From positions 744,001 through 808,000 of the forward strand of contig CAVPHY010000002.1 of the NCBI GenBank assembly GCA_963704855.1: DNA of 64,000 nucleotides, given 5' to 3'. Position numbers and translations under genes: made by a program. Shown here one piece after another: positions 1 through 7,850 of the stretch. Every line of letters starts with the position of its first letter. The stretch's first letter is position 1. The notes under the pieces were generated by a model. It searched no databases, was not told the DNA's origin, and saw only the letters and a program-made list of their open reading frames with translations. The DNA comes from SZUA-36 sp963704855 (GTDB lineage Bacteria > Pseudomonadota > Gammaproteobacteria > Xanthomonadales > SZUA-36).

Positions 1-1
1 G

Positions 2-451
2 CTGTTTGAGGCTGCCTGCAAACTGGCTGCCATCATCTCCGGTCAACCGGCTGAAATCGAACAGGCGCTGGCGCTGTACGGCAACCGCCTCGGATCTGCT
101 TTCCAGATCGCAGACGATGTGCTCGATTACAAGGGCGAAGCAGGCACGATGGGCAAAAACGCCGGCGAGGATCTTGCCGAAGGCAAGCCAACCCTGCCAC
201 TTATTTTGGCCCGTGATCGCTGTAATGAAATGGAACGGGCGTTGCTGGATGCAGCTATCCGTGACGGTGGCGCCGATGACCTCGACCCGGTTCTTGCCAT
301 CATCGAAAAAACCGATTCAATCAACTCCGCAATGGAGATAGCCAGGAAGCACGCTTTCGAAGCACGACAGGCGATCGGCATCCTGCCCGGATCACCCTGG
401 CGCGCAGCGCTTGAACAACTGGCAGACTACAGCGTTAGCCGCAACCATTAA
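2..451 (+). CDS. ispB: Polyprenyl (octaprenyl) diphosphate synthase, C-terminal part
   Basis: The reading frame is already open at the first base, so only about the last 149 residues of a trans-polyprenyl diphosphate synthase are present. The second aspartate-rich motif (QIADDVLDY, around residue 36 of the fragment), which binds the Mg-diphosphate of isopentenyl diphosphate, is intact, followed by the typical GKNAGEDLAEGKPTLPLI segment seen in IspB-type enzymes. The family elongates farnesyl diphosphate to the C40 side chain of ubiquinone or menaquinone. The first DDxxD motif and chain-length region lie upstream of the window, so assignment to IspB rather than IspA rests on the C-terminal pattern. 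It ends with TAA and faces the cyclophilin gene convergently. Confidence 0.8.
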   Translation: MFEAACKLAAIISGQPAEIEQALALYGNRLGSAFQIADDVLDYKGEAGTMGKNAGEDLAEGKPTLPLILARDRCNEMERALLDAAIRDGGADDLDPVLAIIEKTDSINSAMEIARKHAFEARQAIGILPGSPWRAALEQLADYSVSRNH

Positions 452-519
452 ATCGGCGAACCCGGTTGTCCGCCAATTCAATGATCACTGTTTACCTCAT
501 GGATAGGATGATTGGAGAA

Positions 520-1035
520 TCAGCGATCCAGCTTGGCATTCCAGGCAGATACACGTTCTGATTGCTGCTCGAGCAATTCGTCACCACCGGTGACCGTGAC
601 TGAAATAATATCGTCACCACCGGCAACTGCATTAACAACTGCCTGGTCTTGGGCAGATACAACACTTCCAAATACCGTGTGCTTGCCGTCCAGCCAGGGA
701 GTTTCAATATGGGTGATAAAAAACTGGCTGCCGTTGGTGCCGGGACCGGCATTCGCCATTGACAGTTTGCCAGGCGTGTCATGCCTGAGTTCAGGTGTGC
801 ACTCATCCTCGAACTTGTAACCTGGTCCGCCTGTACCGGAACCGAGCGGACAACCGCCCTGGATCATAAAATTATCAATAACCCGGTGAAAGCTGAGTCC
901 GTCATAAAATCCACGCTTTGCCAGGTTAACAAAATTGGCCACCGTGACAGGTGCCTGCTGCGGGTACAGGCGAAGATGAATCGTACCCTTGCTGGTGCTC
1001 ATTTCGGCCAAAATCTCCTTGGATGTATCTGTCAT
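520..1035 (-). CDS. Cyclophilin-type peptidyl-prolyl cis-trans isomerase
   Basis: A 171-residue single-domain cyclophilin. The core motifs are all present in order: SFHRVIDNFMIQGG (catalytic Arg within FHRVI), GPGTNGSQFFIT, and WLDGKHTVFGSV. It catalyses proline cis-trans isomerisation during protein folding. No signal peptide is visible (N terminus MTDTSKEILAEMSTSKG), so it is likely cytoplasmic. It is slightly longer than the 164-residue E. coli PpiB because of a short N-terminal extension. It could start at a second methionine (MSTSKG), which would match the usual family start. It is transcribed alone, leftwards, away from the murD2 side. Confidence 0.93.
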   Translation of the reverse strand: MTDTSKEILAEMSTSKGTIHLRLYPQQAPVTVANFVNLAKRGFYDGLSFHRVIDNFMIQGGCPLGSGTGGPGYKFEDECTPELRHDTPGKLSMANAGPGTNGSQFFITHIETPWLDGKHTVFGSVVSAQDQAVVNAVAGGDDIISVTVTGGDELLEQQSERVSAWNAKLDR

Positions 1036-1105
1036 GTTACGACTCCATTTAATTTACAAAATATATGAAACTAATCCCGTGGGGTGAGTGTCTATGTTAC
1101 GCAGA

Positions 1106-1180
1106 GGCCGCGGGCAATTGGTCTCTCCCTCAGCCCAATGGGTATATGCACTCCTCACCCTTGTCCCGCGGCCTTTTTTA
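1106..1180 (+). terminator. Rho-independent terminator of a candidate small RNA
   Basis: A perfect 9 bp stem (GGCCGCGGG at 1106-1114 with CCCGCGGCC at 1165-1173) is followed directly by a seven-base T-run ending in A at 1180. The T-run lies only on the plus-strand side. The loop is long (50 nt) and holds its own hairpin (ATTGG 1117-1121 with CCAAT 1135-1139). No plus-strand gene lies just upstream: the cyclophilin and murD2 are both on the minus strand, so the terminator implies a short plus-strand transcript. See findings. Confidence 0.55.
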
Positions 1181-1219
1181 TGGGTGCTGCAAGGTCATTT
1201 TTCAATGGCTGGGCACCTA

Positions 1220-2596
1220 CTAAAATCCCGAGAGCTTTTTAAATTGTTCCCCGCGGTCCTCGTAGTCCCTGAAGCGTGGAAAACTGGGTGCGCCCGGGGA
1301 AAGCAGGATACAACCCTTGCCCGGCACCAGCATTTCCGCCCGCTCCACCGCCTCTGCCAGGCCCGCAACTGCGTGCATACCACCCTCGGGCTCAACACCC
1401 GCTGTTTTAAAACAGTCAAAAATCCTCTGGCCGTTATCCGGCATGGTAATAATGGCGAAGGGTGTACGGACCATCAGCGACTGGGCAAACCCATTCCAGT
1501 CCAGCCCCCTGTCCATACCACCGAGCAACAGCACGAGGTTCTCGTATCCGGTTGTCTGTAAAGCCGCCGCCACTGAAACCGGTGTCGTTGAAATACTGTC
1601 ATTGATGTAACGGATACCGCCTTTTTCACCGACAAGCTGCAAACGGTGCGGCAGGCCGCTAAATGATGCCAGCGCCGCATCAAGCCGGGGAATATCCAGA
1701 CCCGCTGCCTCGATCACCGTCAGTGCCGCAGCTAGGTTCTTCATATTATGCTCACCCGGCAGTGTAGCCGGCGCGGTCACATCATTAATACCAGACAGGG
1801 ACGAAACCCAGGCAGGATACCGCCCCTGGTTGTTCCGGCGAAATACGCTGGTCTTGCCGGCCTGCCAGGTACCGTCTTTGTTGAACCAGGCAATACCTGG
1901 GCGATTCTTTAAGTTTTCAAGCAGTATCTCGTCAGAAAAATTGGCGATAACCAGGCCGTCGGAAACCAGTTGGGCGAGCCTCAACTTGTCAGCCTTGTAA
2001 TGTTCAAACCCCCGGTGCCAGTCGAGGTGCTCTTCACTTAGATTCAGCAGTACGGCCATATCCGGTTTTGCTTCAAGATCTGAAATCTGGAAACTGGAAA
2101 GTTCGATAACCCACCAATCCACATCCCCGCCTTCGCAATCCAACATCGGTTTGCCTATATTTCCAGCGAGACAGACCCTGACACCCGCGTGCTGAAGCAG
2201 ATGCGCGGTCAGCTTGGCCGTTGTACTTTTACCCAGGGTGCCGGTGATGCAGATGGTCTTCGCCGCGGGATTTTCCGCAAACCAAAGACTGCTGGCGCTG
2301 GTGAATTTAACCCCCTCTGAACGCAGTTGCGTAAGTTCATCACGGTAGATACTGAGCCCGGCAGAGCGAACCAGAACATCAAACTTCCTTAGGGTAGCAA
2401 GCTGCAGTGGGCCAATATGAAGTTCATCGATCGCGGGATCCAGCTGCCTTATAAACTCGTCGTCAATGGCTGATTCTGAAAAAAGCGCTAGTGGTTTATG
2501 CGGATAGCGCTGCCGAAACTTGCGCCATACAGCCCGGCCTTCCCTGCCCAGTCCGAGGATTGCGACTATGGAATCTTCGATATCACTGAAACGCAT
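1220..2596 (-). CDS. murD2: UDP-MurNAc-L-alanine--L-glutamate ligase (MurD2)
   Basis: A 458-residue Mur ligase of the MurD fold. The N-terminal Rossmann motif is ILGLGREG near residues 13-20, and the ATP-binding P-loop GTLGKSTT spans about residues 119-126. Conserved central residues include the NLSEEHLDWH segment and the C-terminal INDSISTTPVSVAAAL and LLLGGMDRG signatures. It sits outside any dcw cell-division cluster and overlaps the upstream murL by 14 bp. In Xanthomonas, MurD2 adds L-Glu to UDP-MurNAc-L-Ala and MurL then epimerises the terminal L-Glu; this pairing is why I call MurD2 rather than ordinary D-Glu-adding MurD. The substrate preference is inferred from context, not visible in the sequence. 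Confidence 0.85.
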   Translation of the reverse strand: MRFSDIEDSIVAILGLGREGRAVWRKFRQRYPHKPLALFSESAIDDEFIRQLDPAIDELHIGPLQLATLRKFDVLVRSAGLSIYRDELTQLRSEGVKFTSASSLWFAENPAAKTICITGTLGKSTTAKLTAHLLQHAGVRVCLAGNIGKPMLDCEGGDVDWWVIELSSFQISDLEAKPDMAVLLNLSEEHLDWHRGFEHYKADKLRLAQLVSDGLVIANFSDEILLENLKNRPGIAWFNKDGTWQAGKTSVFRRNNQGRYPAWVSSLSGINDVTAPATLPGEHNMKNLAAALTVIEAAGLDIPRLDAALASFSGLPHRLQLVGEKGGIRYINDSISTTPVSVAAALQTTGYENLVLLLGGMDRGLDWNGFAQSLMVRTPFAIITMPDNGQRIFDCFKTAGVEPEGGMHAVAGLAEAVERAEMLVPGKGCILLSPGAPSFPRFRDYEDRGEQFKKLSGF

Positions 2597-4001
2597 CTAT
2601 TTTGGCCATGATGGCTGCAGGTATGCAGTGCTCCGCTGCAGAATCCGCTTGTAGTTCAAGCTCACCGGCCGATTCGATCTCCGGCAACCCGGCCAACATA
2701 CGGACAATATATTTACCCTGCCATTGGGGGTCGCCTGCAAGGTACTTCATTGCTGCACGGCTCTCGGAAATACGACCAACACACTCAAAAGGCTTGTGCT
2801 CCCCAAGACCGCAAAGGGCCCTGAACCCCTGTATTTGGTCTTCCCGGTCCAGCAGGTCAGCGCCCTGGATGGCGAGCAAAGCCTGCGGTGATAAAAACGG
2901 CGCCAGCGCCAGGGCTGCGAACCGGCACTTGGGACAGTCCTGGCACCAGCGACCCGTGATATGTGAGCCATCCTGATGGAAGTTGCGGTTACAGCTCGAA
3001 AACACTTCATGAAACGCTGTCATTTGCGCGAACTGCCGACTAATGGCTATTTCGCCGAATGGCCTGAGCAGGGAAAAATACTCGATACCGGGCGAAATAT
3101 GCTGCTTGATCACCGCAGCAAAAGACTGTTCAAACGCAAGGCTCTTGCTGTACTGGTGGTTGACTTCCCGGCCCTGCCCGTCAGTCAGTGTCGCTTCATT
3201 GGCTGAAGATTCATTGGCAAACACGACATACCGATAGCCGTACAACAGACCCGCACATAAAAGGATGGCCGAATTGATGGCGGTTACGGGTACGTGTCCA
3301 TTCCACGCGCCGTTTGCATTCATTTCGGTCAGCCTGGCTGATAGTTCCCGCCGGACCCGTATCAGTGGCAGGCCTGCCGCGCTGACGGTTTCACCAATCA
3401 GGCTGGAGCCTCCGACACATGCGGGTTGGACCTCCACACCGGCATCCCGCAGCATTTGCAGACATACCAGGCTGTCCTTGCCGCCACCCATGGCAACCAG
3501 CGCCCGCTCCGGCAGATCAACCGGGTGAGAAAGCACTGGTTGTGGCGAATTGTCGTCGAAGCCCTTGTCCATAACCGCCGGTGCTCCAACCGCGTTGGCT
3601 TCAAAATCGATCAGCCCTGATAAATCCAGCCTGTTGATGTACGCAAACTCGGCCAGGCCATTACGATACAAATCATTCAGAAAACCAGCAATTGACCTGT
3701 CGATTTGACTGCCACCCGTATCAATCTGAGTAGCCAGACCGGCTTTGTAGTAGCTGATACCGGCGACCAGGTGAAGCAATTCCAGCGCCCGGAAAAATGC
3801 CGCCTGCCGTGAGGCATCCACGGGCCAGGGCGCCCATGGAAAAGTGATTGTTTCATCCAGGGTCTGATCATCAATGGTATAGGAAAGTATCGCTTCACCA
3901 ACCGCGGGATCAAAACGATAGCCCGAAAAACCGAAATGCTTCGCCTGCATGTCGCTGACGCGGGTATCGCCCTTTTTTAATACCAGCAAGGTTTCGGTCA
4001 C
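2583..4001 (-). CDS. murL: UDP-MurNAc-L-Ala-L-Glu epimerase (MurL)
   Basis: A 472-residue protein matching the MurL family that converts the terminal L-Glu of UDP-MurNAc-L-Ala-L-Glu to D-Glu in an ATP-dependent reaction, bypassing the free glutamate racemase MurI. A PP-loop-like nucleotide motif (VAMGGGKDSLVCL, residues about 169-181) is clear, followed by the VFANESSANEA segment and a C-terminal cysteine cluster (CNRNFH...WCQDCPKCRF, about 337-358). The start is GTG at 4001; an ATG 17 codons in (MQAKHFGF) is an alternative. It is the first gene of a two-gene operon with murD2. Confidence 0.85.
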   Translation of the reverse strand: MTETLLVLKKGDTRVSDMQAKHFGFSGYRFDPAVGEAILSYTIDDQTLDETITFPWAPWPVDASRQAAFFRALELLHLVAGISYYKAGLATQIDTGGSQIDRSIAGFLNDLYRNGLAEFAYINRLDLSGLIDFEANAVGAPAVMDKGFDDNSPQPVLSHPVDLPERALVAMGGGKDSLVCLQMLRDAGVEVQPACVGGSSLIGETVSAAGLPLIRVRRELSARLTEMNANGAWNGHVPVTAINSAILLCAGLLYGYRYVVFANESSANEATLTDGQGREVNHQYSKSLAFEQSFAAVIKQHISPGIEYFSLLRPFGEIAISRQFAQMTAFHEVFSSCNRNFHQDGSHITGRWCQDCPKCRFAALALAPFLSPQALLAIQGADLLDREDQIQGFRALCGLGEHKPFECVGRISESRAAMKYLAGDPQWQGKYIVRMLAGLPEIESAGELELQADSAAEHCIPAAIMAKIDAFQ

Positions 4002-4132
4002 ACCGGGAAGCCTTCAACGAATCAGGTTGTGAAACGTTACCCGAAGGCGCGAAGGGTGTACAGCGTCAAAGCATTGTGTGCCGGGGATTGTCACCGTCCT
4101 GACCCGGGAAGGTCACAATTGCACCGGGGTTC

Positions 4133-4166
4133 AAAAAAGACGGCGGTGCCGGAGATTGGCACCGCC
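4133..4166 (-). terminator. Minus-strand intrinsic terminator with no known gene upstream
   Basis: Read on the minus strand, GGCGGTGCC (4166-4158) pairs perfectly with GGCACCGCC (4150-4142), leaving a 7 nt loop, and is followed after GT by CTTTTTT. On the plus strand there is no T-run, so orientation is clear. It lies between the murL start and the divergent EF-G-like gene, where no minus-strand gene feeds into it. The rest of the 374 bp gap (4002-4375) shows only the palindrome listed next. Confidence 0.5.
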
Positions 4167-4288
4167 CAACAAAACAGTTCTCAGTTGAGGCCCTGGAACT
4201 GCAGGAGTGTATGAGGTCTTGTAACGCACTCAAAATGAACTACGAAACCAACTTAGCTCAGAGCCAATGAACCAGAACTGAACACACC

Positions 4289-4304
4289 AATGACATATGT
4301 CATT
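4289..4304. promoter_or_regulatory. 16 bp perfect palindrome upstream of the EF-G-like gene
   Basis: AATGACATATGTCATT reads identically on both strands and ends 71 bp before the ATG of the EF-G-like gene. A symmetric site of this size in a promoter region is typical of a dimeric repressor or activator operator. I do not recognise the half-site (AATGACAT) as that of a known regulator. Confidence 0.35.
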
Positions 4305-4375
4305 TGAAGCACCCGATCAAACGTAATACGATTACGAATCCATTCGTTTTCAGACACCAAGAAAAGGACTGCCGC

Positions 4376-6418
4376 ATGCCCAGTTACCGCACAAAGGATA
4401 TCCGAAACATTGCTCTTGTAGGTCATTCAGGATCAGGAAAAACAACACTTGCCGAGGCGCTGCTGGTCAAATCAGGCGCAAAGGGTGAGGCCGGCACGAT
4501 TGAGCGTGGCTCGACAACCATGGATCATGACCCGATTGAACAGAGATACCAGCACTCGCTGGAATCGGCGATTGCCAGCATGGATTATAAGGGCATGCAT
4601 CTGAACCTGATAGATACAGCAGGCATCCCCGATTTCCGTGGGCCAACGCTCGCCAGCATGACTGCAGTGGAAACCACCGCAATCGTGGTCAACGCGCATG
4701 CCGGCATCGAGATGTCAACGCGCCGCCTGATGCGCAGGGCGAAACAACGACGCCTGTGCCGCATGATCATTATCAACCGCATCGATGCTGAAGGCGTGGA
4801 CCTGACACGACTCGTGAATGATTTGCAGGAGGAGTTTGGGCCGGGTTGTCTGCCGGTCAATTTGCCATCTGAAAACCTGACCACCGTACGGGATTGTTTT
4901 TTTCACACCGAGGGTGAAACAGATATTTTTTCCCTGGCAGAGGCGCACGACGCCATCATCGACCAGGTTGTCGAAGTCAATGAAGGGCTGATGGAAAAAT
5001 TCCTTGAGGGTGAAGAGTTATCACGCGAGGAACTGCATTCCGCATTTGAGCAGGCACTACGCGAAGGCCACCTTGTCCCGATTTGCTTTGCATCGGCTCT
5101 AAGTGGTGCAGGTATCGAGGAGTTGCTGGATTTCTTCAATGAACTGGCACCGAGCCCGAGAGAAGGAAACCCTCCTGAATTTTTCAAGGGCGAGGGTACG
5201 GATGCTGTCAAGGTCACCACGACAAGCAACGCCAATGACCACGTGGTCGCCCATGTATTCAAAATGACCAATGACCCGTTCGTTGGAAAATTGTCCGTCT
5301 TCCGGATTTACCAGGGCACAGTACGCGCCGATTCACAATTGCTCATTGGCGATGCCCGAAAACCATTCAAGGTCGGTCACCTGTTTAAATTGCAGGGCGG
5401 CAAGCATTTCGAAGTTGACGCCGGTATACCGGGCGATATTTGCGCCGTGGCCAAGGTTGACGACATCTACTATGACGCGGTCCTGCATGACTCGCACGAT
5501 GAGGACCGCTACCACCTGAAGCCACTGGATTTCCCGGAGCCGATGTACGGCCTGGCTGTAAATACAAAGAGCCGTGGCCAGGAACAAAAACTTTCGACCG
5601 CGCTGCAGCGCCTGCAGGAAGAGGATCCCTGTTTTCTCGTAGAGCACAACCAGGAACTTAACGAAACCGTTATGCGTGGTCTGGGTGAACTATATATGCG
5701 TATCACCCTGGAACGTATACAGGAACGCTACAACGTTGAGGTCACCACCCGCACTCCGCGTATTGCTTACCGTGAGACAATCACGCGTGCTGCGGAAGGC
5801 CATCACCGGCATAAGAAACAAACTGGTGGTGCGGGGCAATTCGGCGAGGTTTTCCTGCGTGTACAACCCAAGCCGCGTGGTGAGGGTTTCGAGTTTGTCG
5901 ACAAGGTAGTCGGTGGATCAATACCCTACAACCTGATTCCAGCAGTTGAAAAAGGTGTTATGCAGGTCATGGCCGAAGGTGCTATTTCCGGTTTTGCCAT
6001 GCAGGATATTGAAGTCACTGTATACGATGGCAAATACCACCCCGTAGACTCAAAGGAAATCGCGTTTGTGACGGCCGGTCGCCATGCTTTCCTCGATGCA
6101 ATCAGGAATGCAGGACCACAGATACTTGAACCAATCGTAAGTGTGGACGTAACCGTTCCCGATGCCGTCATGGGCGACATAACAGGCAACCTGGCTGGTC
6201 GCCGGGCACGGATCAGCGGCACTGAAACTCTGCGCGGTGGCCAGGTCACCATTCGGGCCGATCTGCCGTTAAGCTCCCTGTCCGACTACCATACCGAGCT
6301 GAAAAGCCTCACCCAGGGCCAGGGCACCTATACCATGGAATTCAGCCACTACGACCCTGTTCCATCCAATATCCAGCAAGACCTGATCAAGGCCTATAAG
6401 GCGAAAGACGAAGAATAG
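4376..6418 (+). CDS. EF-G-like translational GTPase (EF-G2 type)
   Basis: A 680-residue protein with the five-domain EF-G layout: GTPase domain (about 1-270), domain II (about 290-380), then domains III-V to the end, including FGEVFLRVQP and VDSKEIAFVTAGRHAF of domain IV. Guanine-nucleotide motifs deviate from canonical FusA: G1 is GHSGSGKT (not AHIDAGKT), G3 is DTAGIPDF, lacking the catalytic His of DxxGH, and G4 is NRID rather than NKxD. This pattern matches the EF-G-like family whose cellular role is not settled. I chose ATG 4376 because it has AAAAGGA eight to nine bases upstream and begins at the conserved N terminus; an ATG-like upstream start at 4304 lacks both. Confidence 0.87.
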   Translation: MPSYRTKDIRNIALVGHSGSGKTTLAEALLVKSGAKGEAGTIERGSTTMDHDPIEQRYQHSLESAIASMDYKGMHLNLIDTAGIPDFRGPTLASMTAVETTAIVVNAHAGIEMSTRRLMRRAKQRRLCRMIIINRIDAEGVDLTRLVNDLQEEFGPGCLPVNLPSENLTTVRDCFFHTEGETDIFSLAEAHDAIIDQVVEVNEGLMEKFLEGEELSREELHSAFEQALREGHLVPICFASALSGAGIEELLDFFNELAPSPREGNPPEFFKGEGTDAVKVTTTSNANDHVVAHVFKMTNDPFVGKLSVFRIYQGTVRADSQLLIGDARKPFKVGHLFKLQGGKHFEVDAGIPGDICAVAKVDDIYYDAVLHDSHDEDRYHLKPLDFPEPMYGLAVNTKSRGQEQKLSTALQRLQEEDPCFLVEHNQELNETVMRGLGELYMRITLERIQERYNVEVTTRTPRIAYRETITRAAEGHHRHKKQTGGAGQFGEVFLRVQPKPRGEGFEFVDKVVGGSIPYNLIPAVEKGVMQVMAEGAISGFAMQDIEVTVYDGKYHPVDSKEIAFVTAGRHAFLDAIRNAGPQILEPIVSVDVTVPDAVMGDITGNLAGRRARISGTETLRGGQVTIRADLPLSSLSDYHTELKSLTQGQGTYTMEFSHYDPVPSNIQQDLIKAYKAKDEE

Positions 6419-6451
6419 AAAAGGGTAATTTTTCTATTGAAGCACGCTGCA

Positions 6452-6478
6452 GGCGGTAACGGACAAGCCGTTACCGCC
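6452..6478 (+). terminator. Strong hairpin downstream of the EF-G-like gene
   Basis: GGCGGTAACGG (6452-6462) and CCGTTACCGCC (6468-6478) form a perfect 11 bp stem with a 5 nt loop, 34 bp past the stop codon. The nearest T-run (CTTTTTA) starts about 25 bases later, so this is a weak intrinsic terminator or a stabilising 3' hairpin. It separates the GTPase gene from the ATP-grasp locus. Confidence 0.45.
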
Positions 6479-6611
6479 GCCGGTTTGCCGGCCGTCAGCA
6501 TTACTTTTTAGAACCTGGAGTATTGGCCGGATCCAGGTGTTCCCATTAATTTCAAAGCATTCAAAAAAAATGATTGCGATTGGCCGGAACTAGTGGTCTG
6601 CTAGGCAACCT

Positions 6612-7847
6612 ATGAATATCCATATCATTTTTGTCGCACCTTTCTGCATGGAAACAACGCTACGTTTTGTCAACGGCGCGGCCAGCTTGCCAGGTGTCAG
6701 CCTCAGCCTGATAAGCCAGGAAGGGGCTGAAAAACTGCCCCCTGACCTGCGCGCCAGGCTCGCAGCACACTGGCGTGTTGATAACGCGCTTGATCCGGAA
6801 CAACTCGTTGTCGCCGCGCGTGCACTGGAAACAAAACTCGGGCCTGCAAAAAAGCTGATCGGCGCACTGGAACAATTACAGGTTCCGCTGGCCAAGGCGC
6901 GCGAAACCCTGGGTATCGACGGGTTGGGCGCCGAAGCTGCCAGGAATTTTCGGGACAAATCCCGCATGAAGGATGTCCTGCATAATGCCGGTTTGCCATG
7001 CGCCCGCCACGTGCTGGCACAAAGCCTGCAGCAGGCCCAGGCGTTCGCCGCAAAAACCGGGTTTCCGCTGGTGGCCAAACCACCTGCCGGCGCCGGGGGA
7101 AAGGGTACCTATCGTCTCGATTCGGCACAGGACCTGCATACACTGCTGCACCGTTACCCGCCCTCGGACTTCGAGCCGATCATGCTGGAGGAGTTCGTCT
7201 CCGGCACCGAGCATTCGTTCGACAGCATCGTGATCAATGGAAAGCCGGTCTGGCATTCAATATCCCGGTATATGCCCGCACCGCTCCAGGTGCTGGAAAA
7301 CCCGTGGATTCAATGGTGTGTCTTCTTACCGAAGGACATCGGCGGCGAGGAGTTTGCACCGATCCGTGACGCCGGTTTCAAGGCTGTCGAAGCACTGGGG
7401 CTGCAAACGGGGTTAAGCCACATGGAGTGGTTCCGACTGCAGGGCGACCGCATAGCAATATCGGAAGTGGGCGCCCGCCCGCCGGGTGCACAGATCACCA
7501 GTCTCCTATCCTGGGCGCATGACCTGGATTTCTATCGGGCCTGGCCGCGCCTGATGATCTTTGACGAGTTCGAACCACCACCACGCAACCATGCTGTTGG
7601 TGCAGCCTACTTCCGGGGCCAGAGGAGCGCATCAGGTGGCAGCCGTGTGCGCGCCATTCACGGTCTCGATGAAGCCCAGCGGCGCTTTGGCCACCTGGTC
7701 GTCGAAGCCCGCCTGCCTTCGGAGGGGCAATTCGCTTCGGACAGCTACGAAGGCGAGGGTTACGTGATCATTCGCGATGCTGATTCGAATGTGGTTGAAG
7801 ACGCATTGAAACAGATCGTCGGACTGGTCCGGGTGGAGCTTGTCTGA
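6612..7847 (+). CDS. ATP-grasp ligase, paralogue 1 of the locus
   Basis: A 411-residue ATP-grasp protein. A pre-ATP-grasp Rossmann-like region covers about 1-110. The ATP-binding lysine is near 156, followed by the glycine-rich loop PPAGAGGKGT (157-166). A hinge segment MLEEFVSGTEHSFDS (191-205) follows, and the metal-binding end is SEVGARPPGAQ (Glu near 285). Such enzymes use ATP to activate a carboxylate as an acyl phosphate and join it to an amine or thiol. The substrate cannot be read from sequence. It is clearly related to the proteins at 12537 and 15335, sharing FRDKxxMK, the GFPL(V/I)xKP loop and xExGxRPPGx. It is followed 3 bp later by the S51 hydrolase, so the two are probably cotranscribed. 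Confidence 0.88.
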   Translation: MNIHIIFVAPFCMETTLRFVNGAASLPGVSLSLISQEGAEKLPPDLRARLAAHWRVDNALDPEQLVVAARALETKLGPAKKLIGALEQLQVPLAKARETLGIDGLGAEAARNFRDKSRMKDVLHNAGLPCARHVLAQSLQQAQAFAAKTGFPLVAKPPAGAGGKGTYRLDSAQDLHTLLHRYPPSDFEPIMLEEFVSGTEHSFDSIVINGKPVWHSISRYMPAPLQVLENPWIQWCVFLPKDIGGEEFAPIRDAGFKAVEALGLQTGLSHMEWFRLQGDRIAISEVGARPPGAQITSLLSWAHDLDFYRAWPRLMIFDEFEPPPRNHAVGAAYFRGQRSASGGSRVRAIHGLDEAQRRFGHLVVEARLPSEGQFASDSYEGEGYVIIRDADSNVVEDALKQIVGLVRVELV

Positions 7848-7850
7848 ATC

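Noticed and set aside
1088..1561. 157-codon plus-strand frame over the murD2 3' end
   Set aside because: It begins inside the hairpin region and runs antisense to conserved MurD sequence; no ribosome-binding site or domain.
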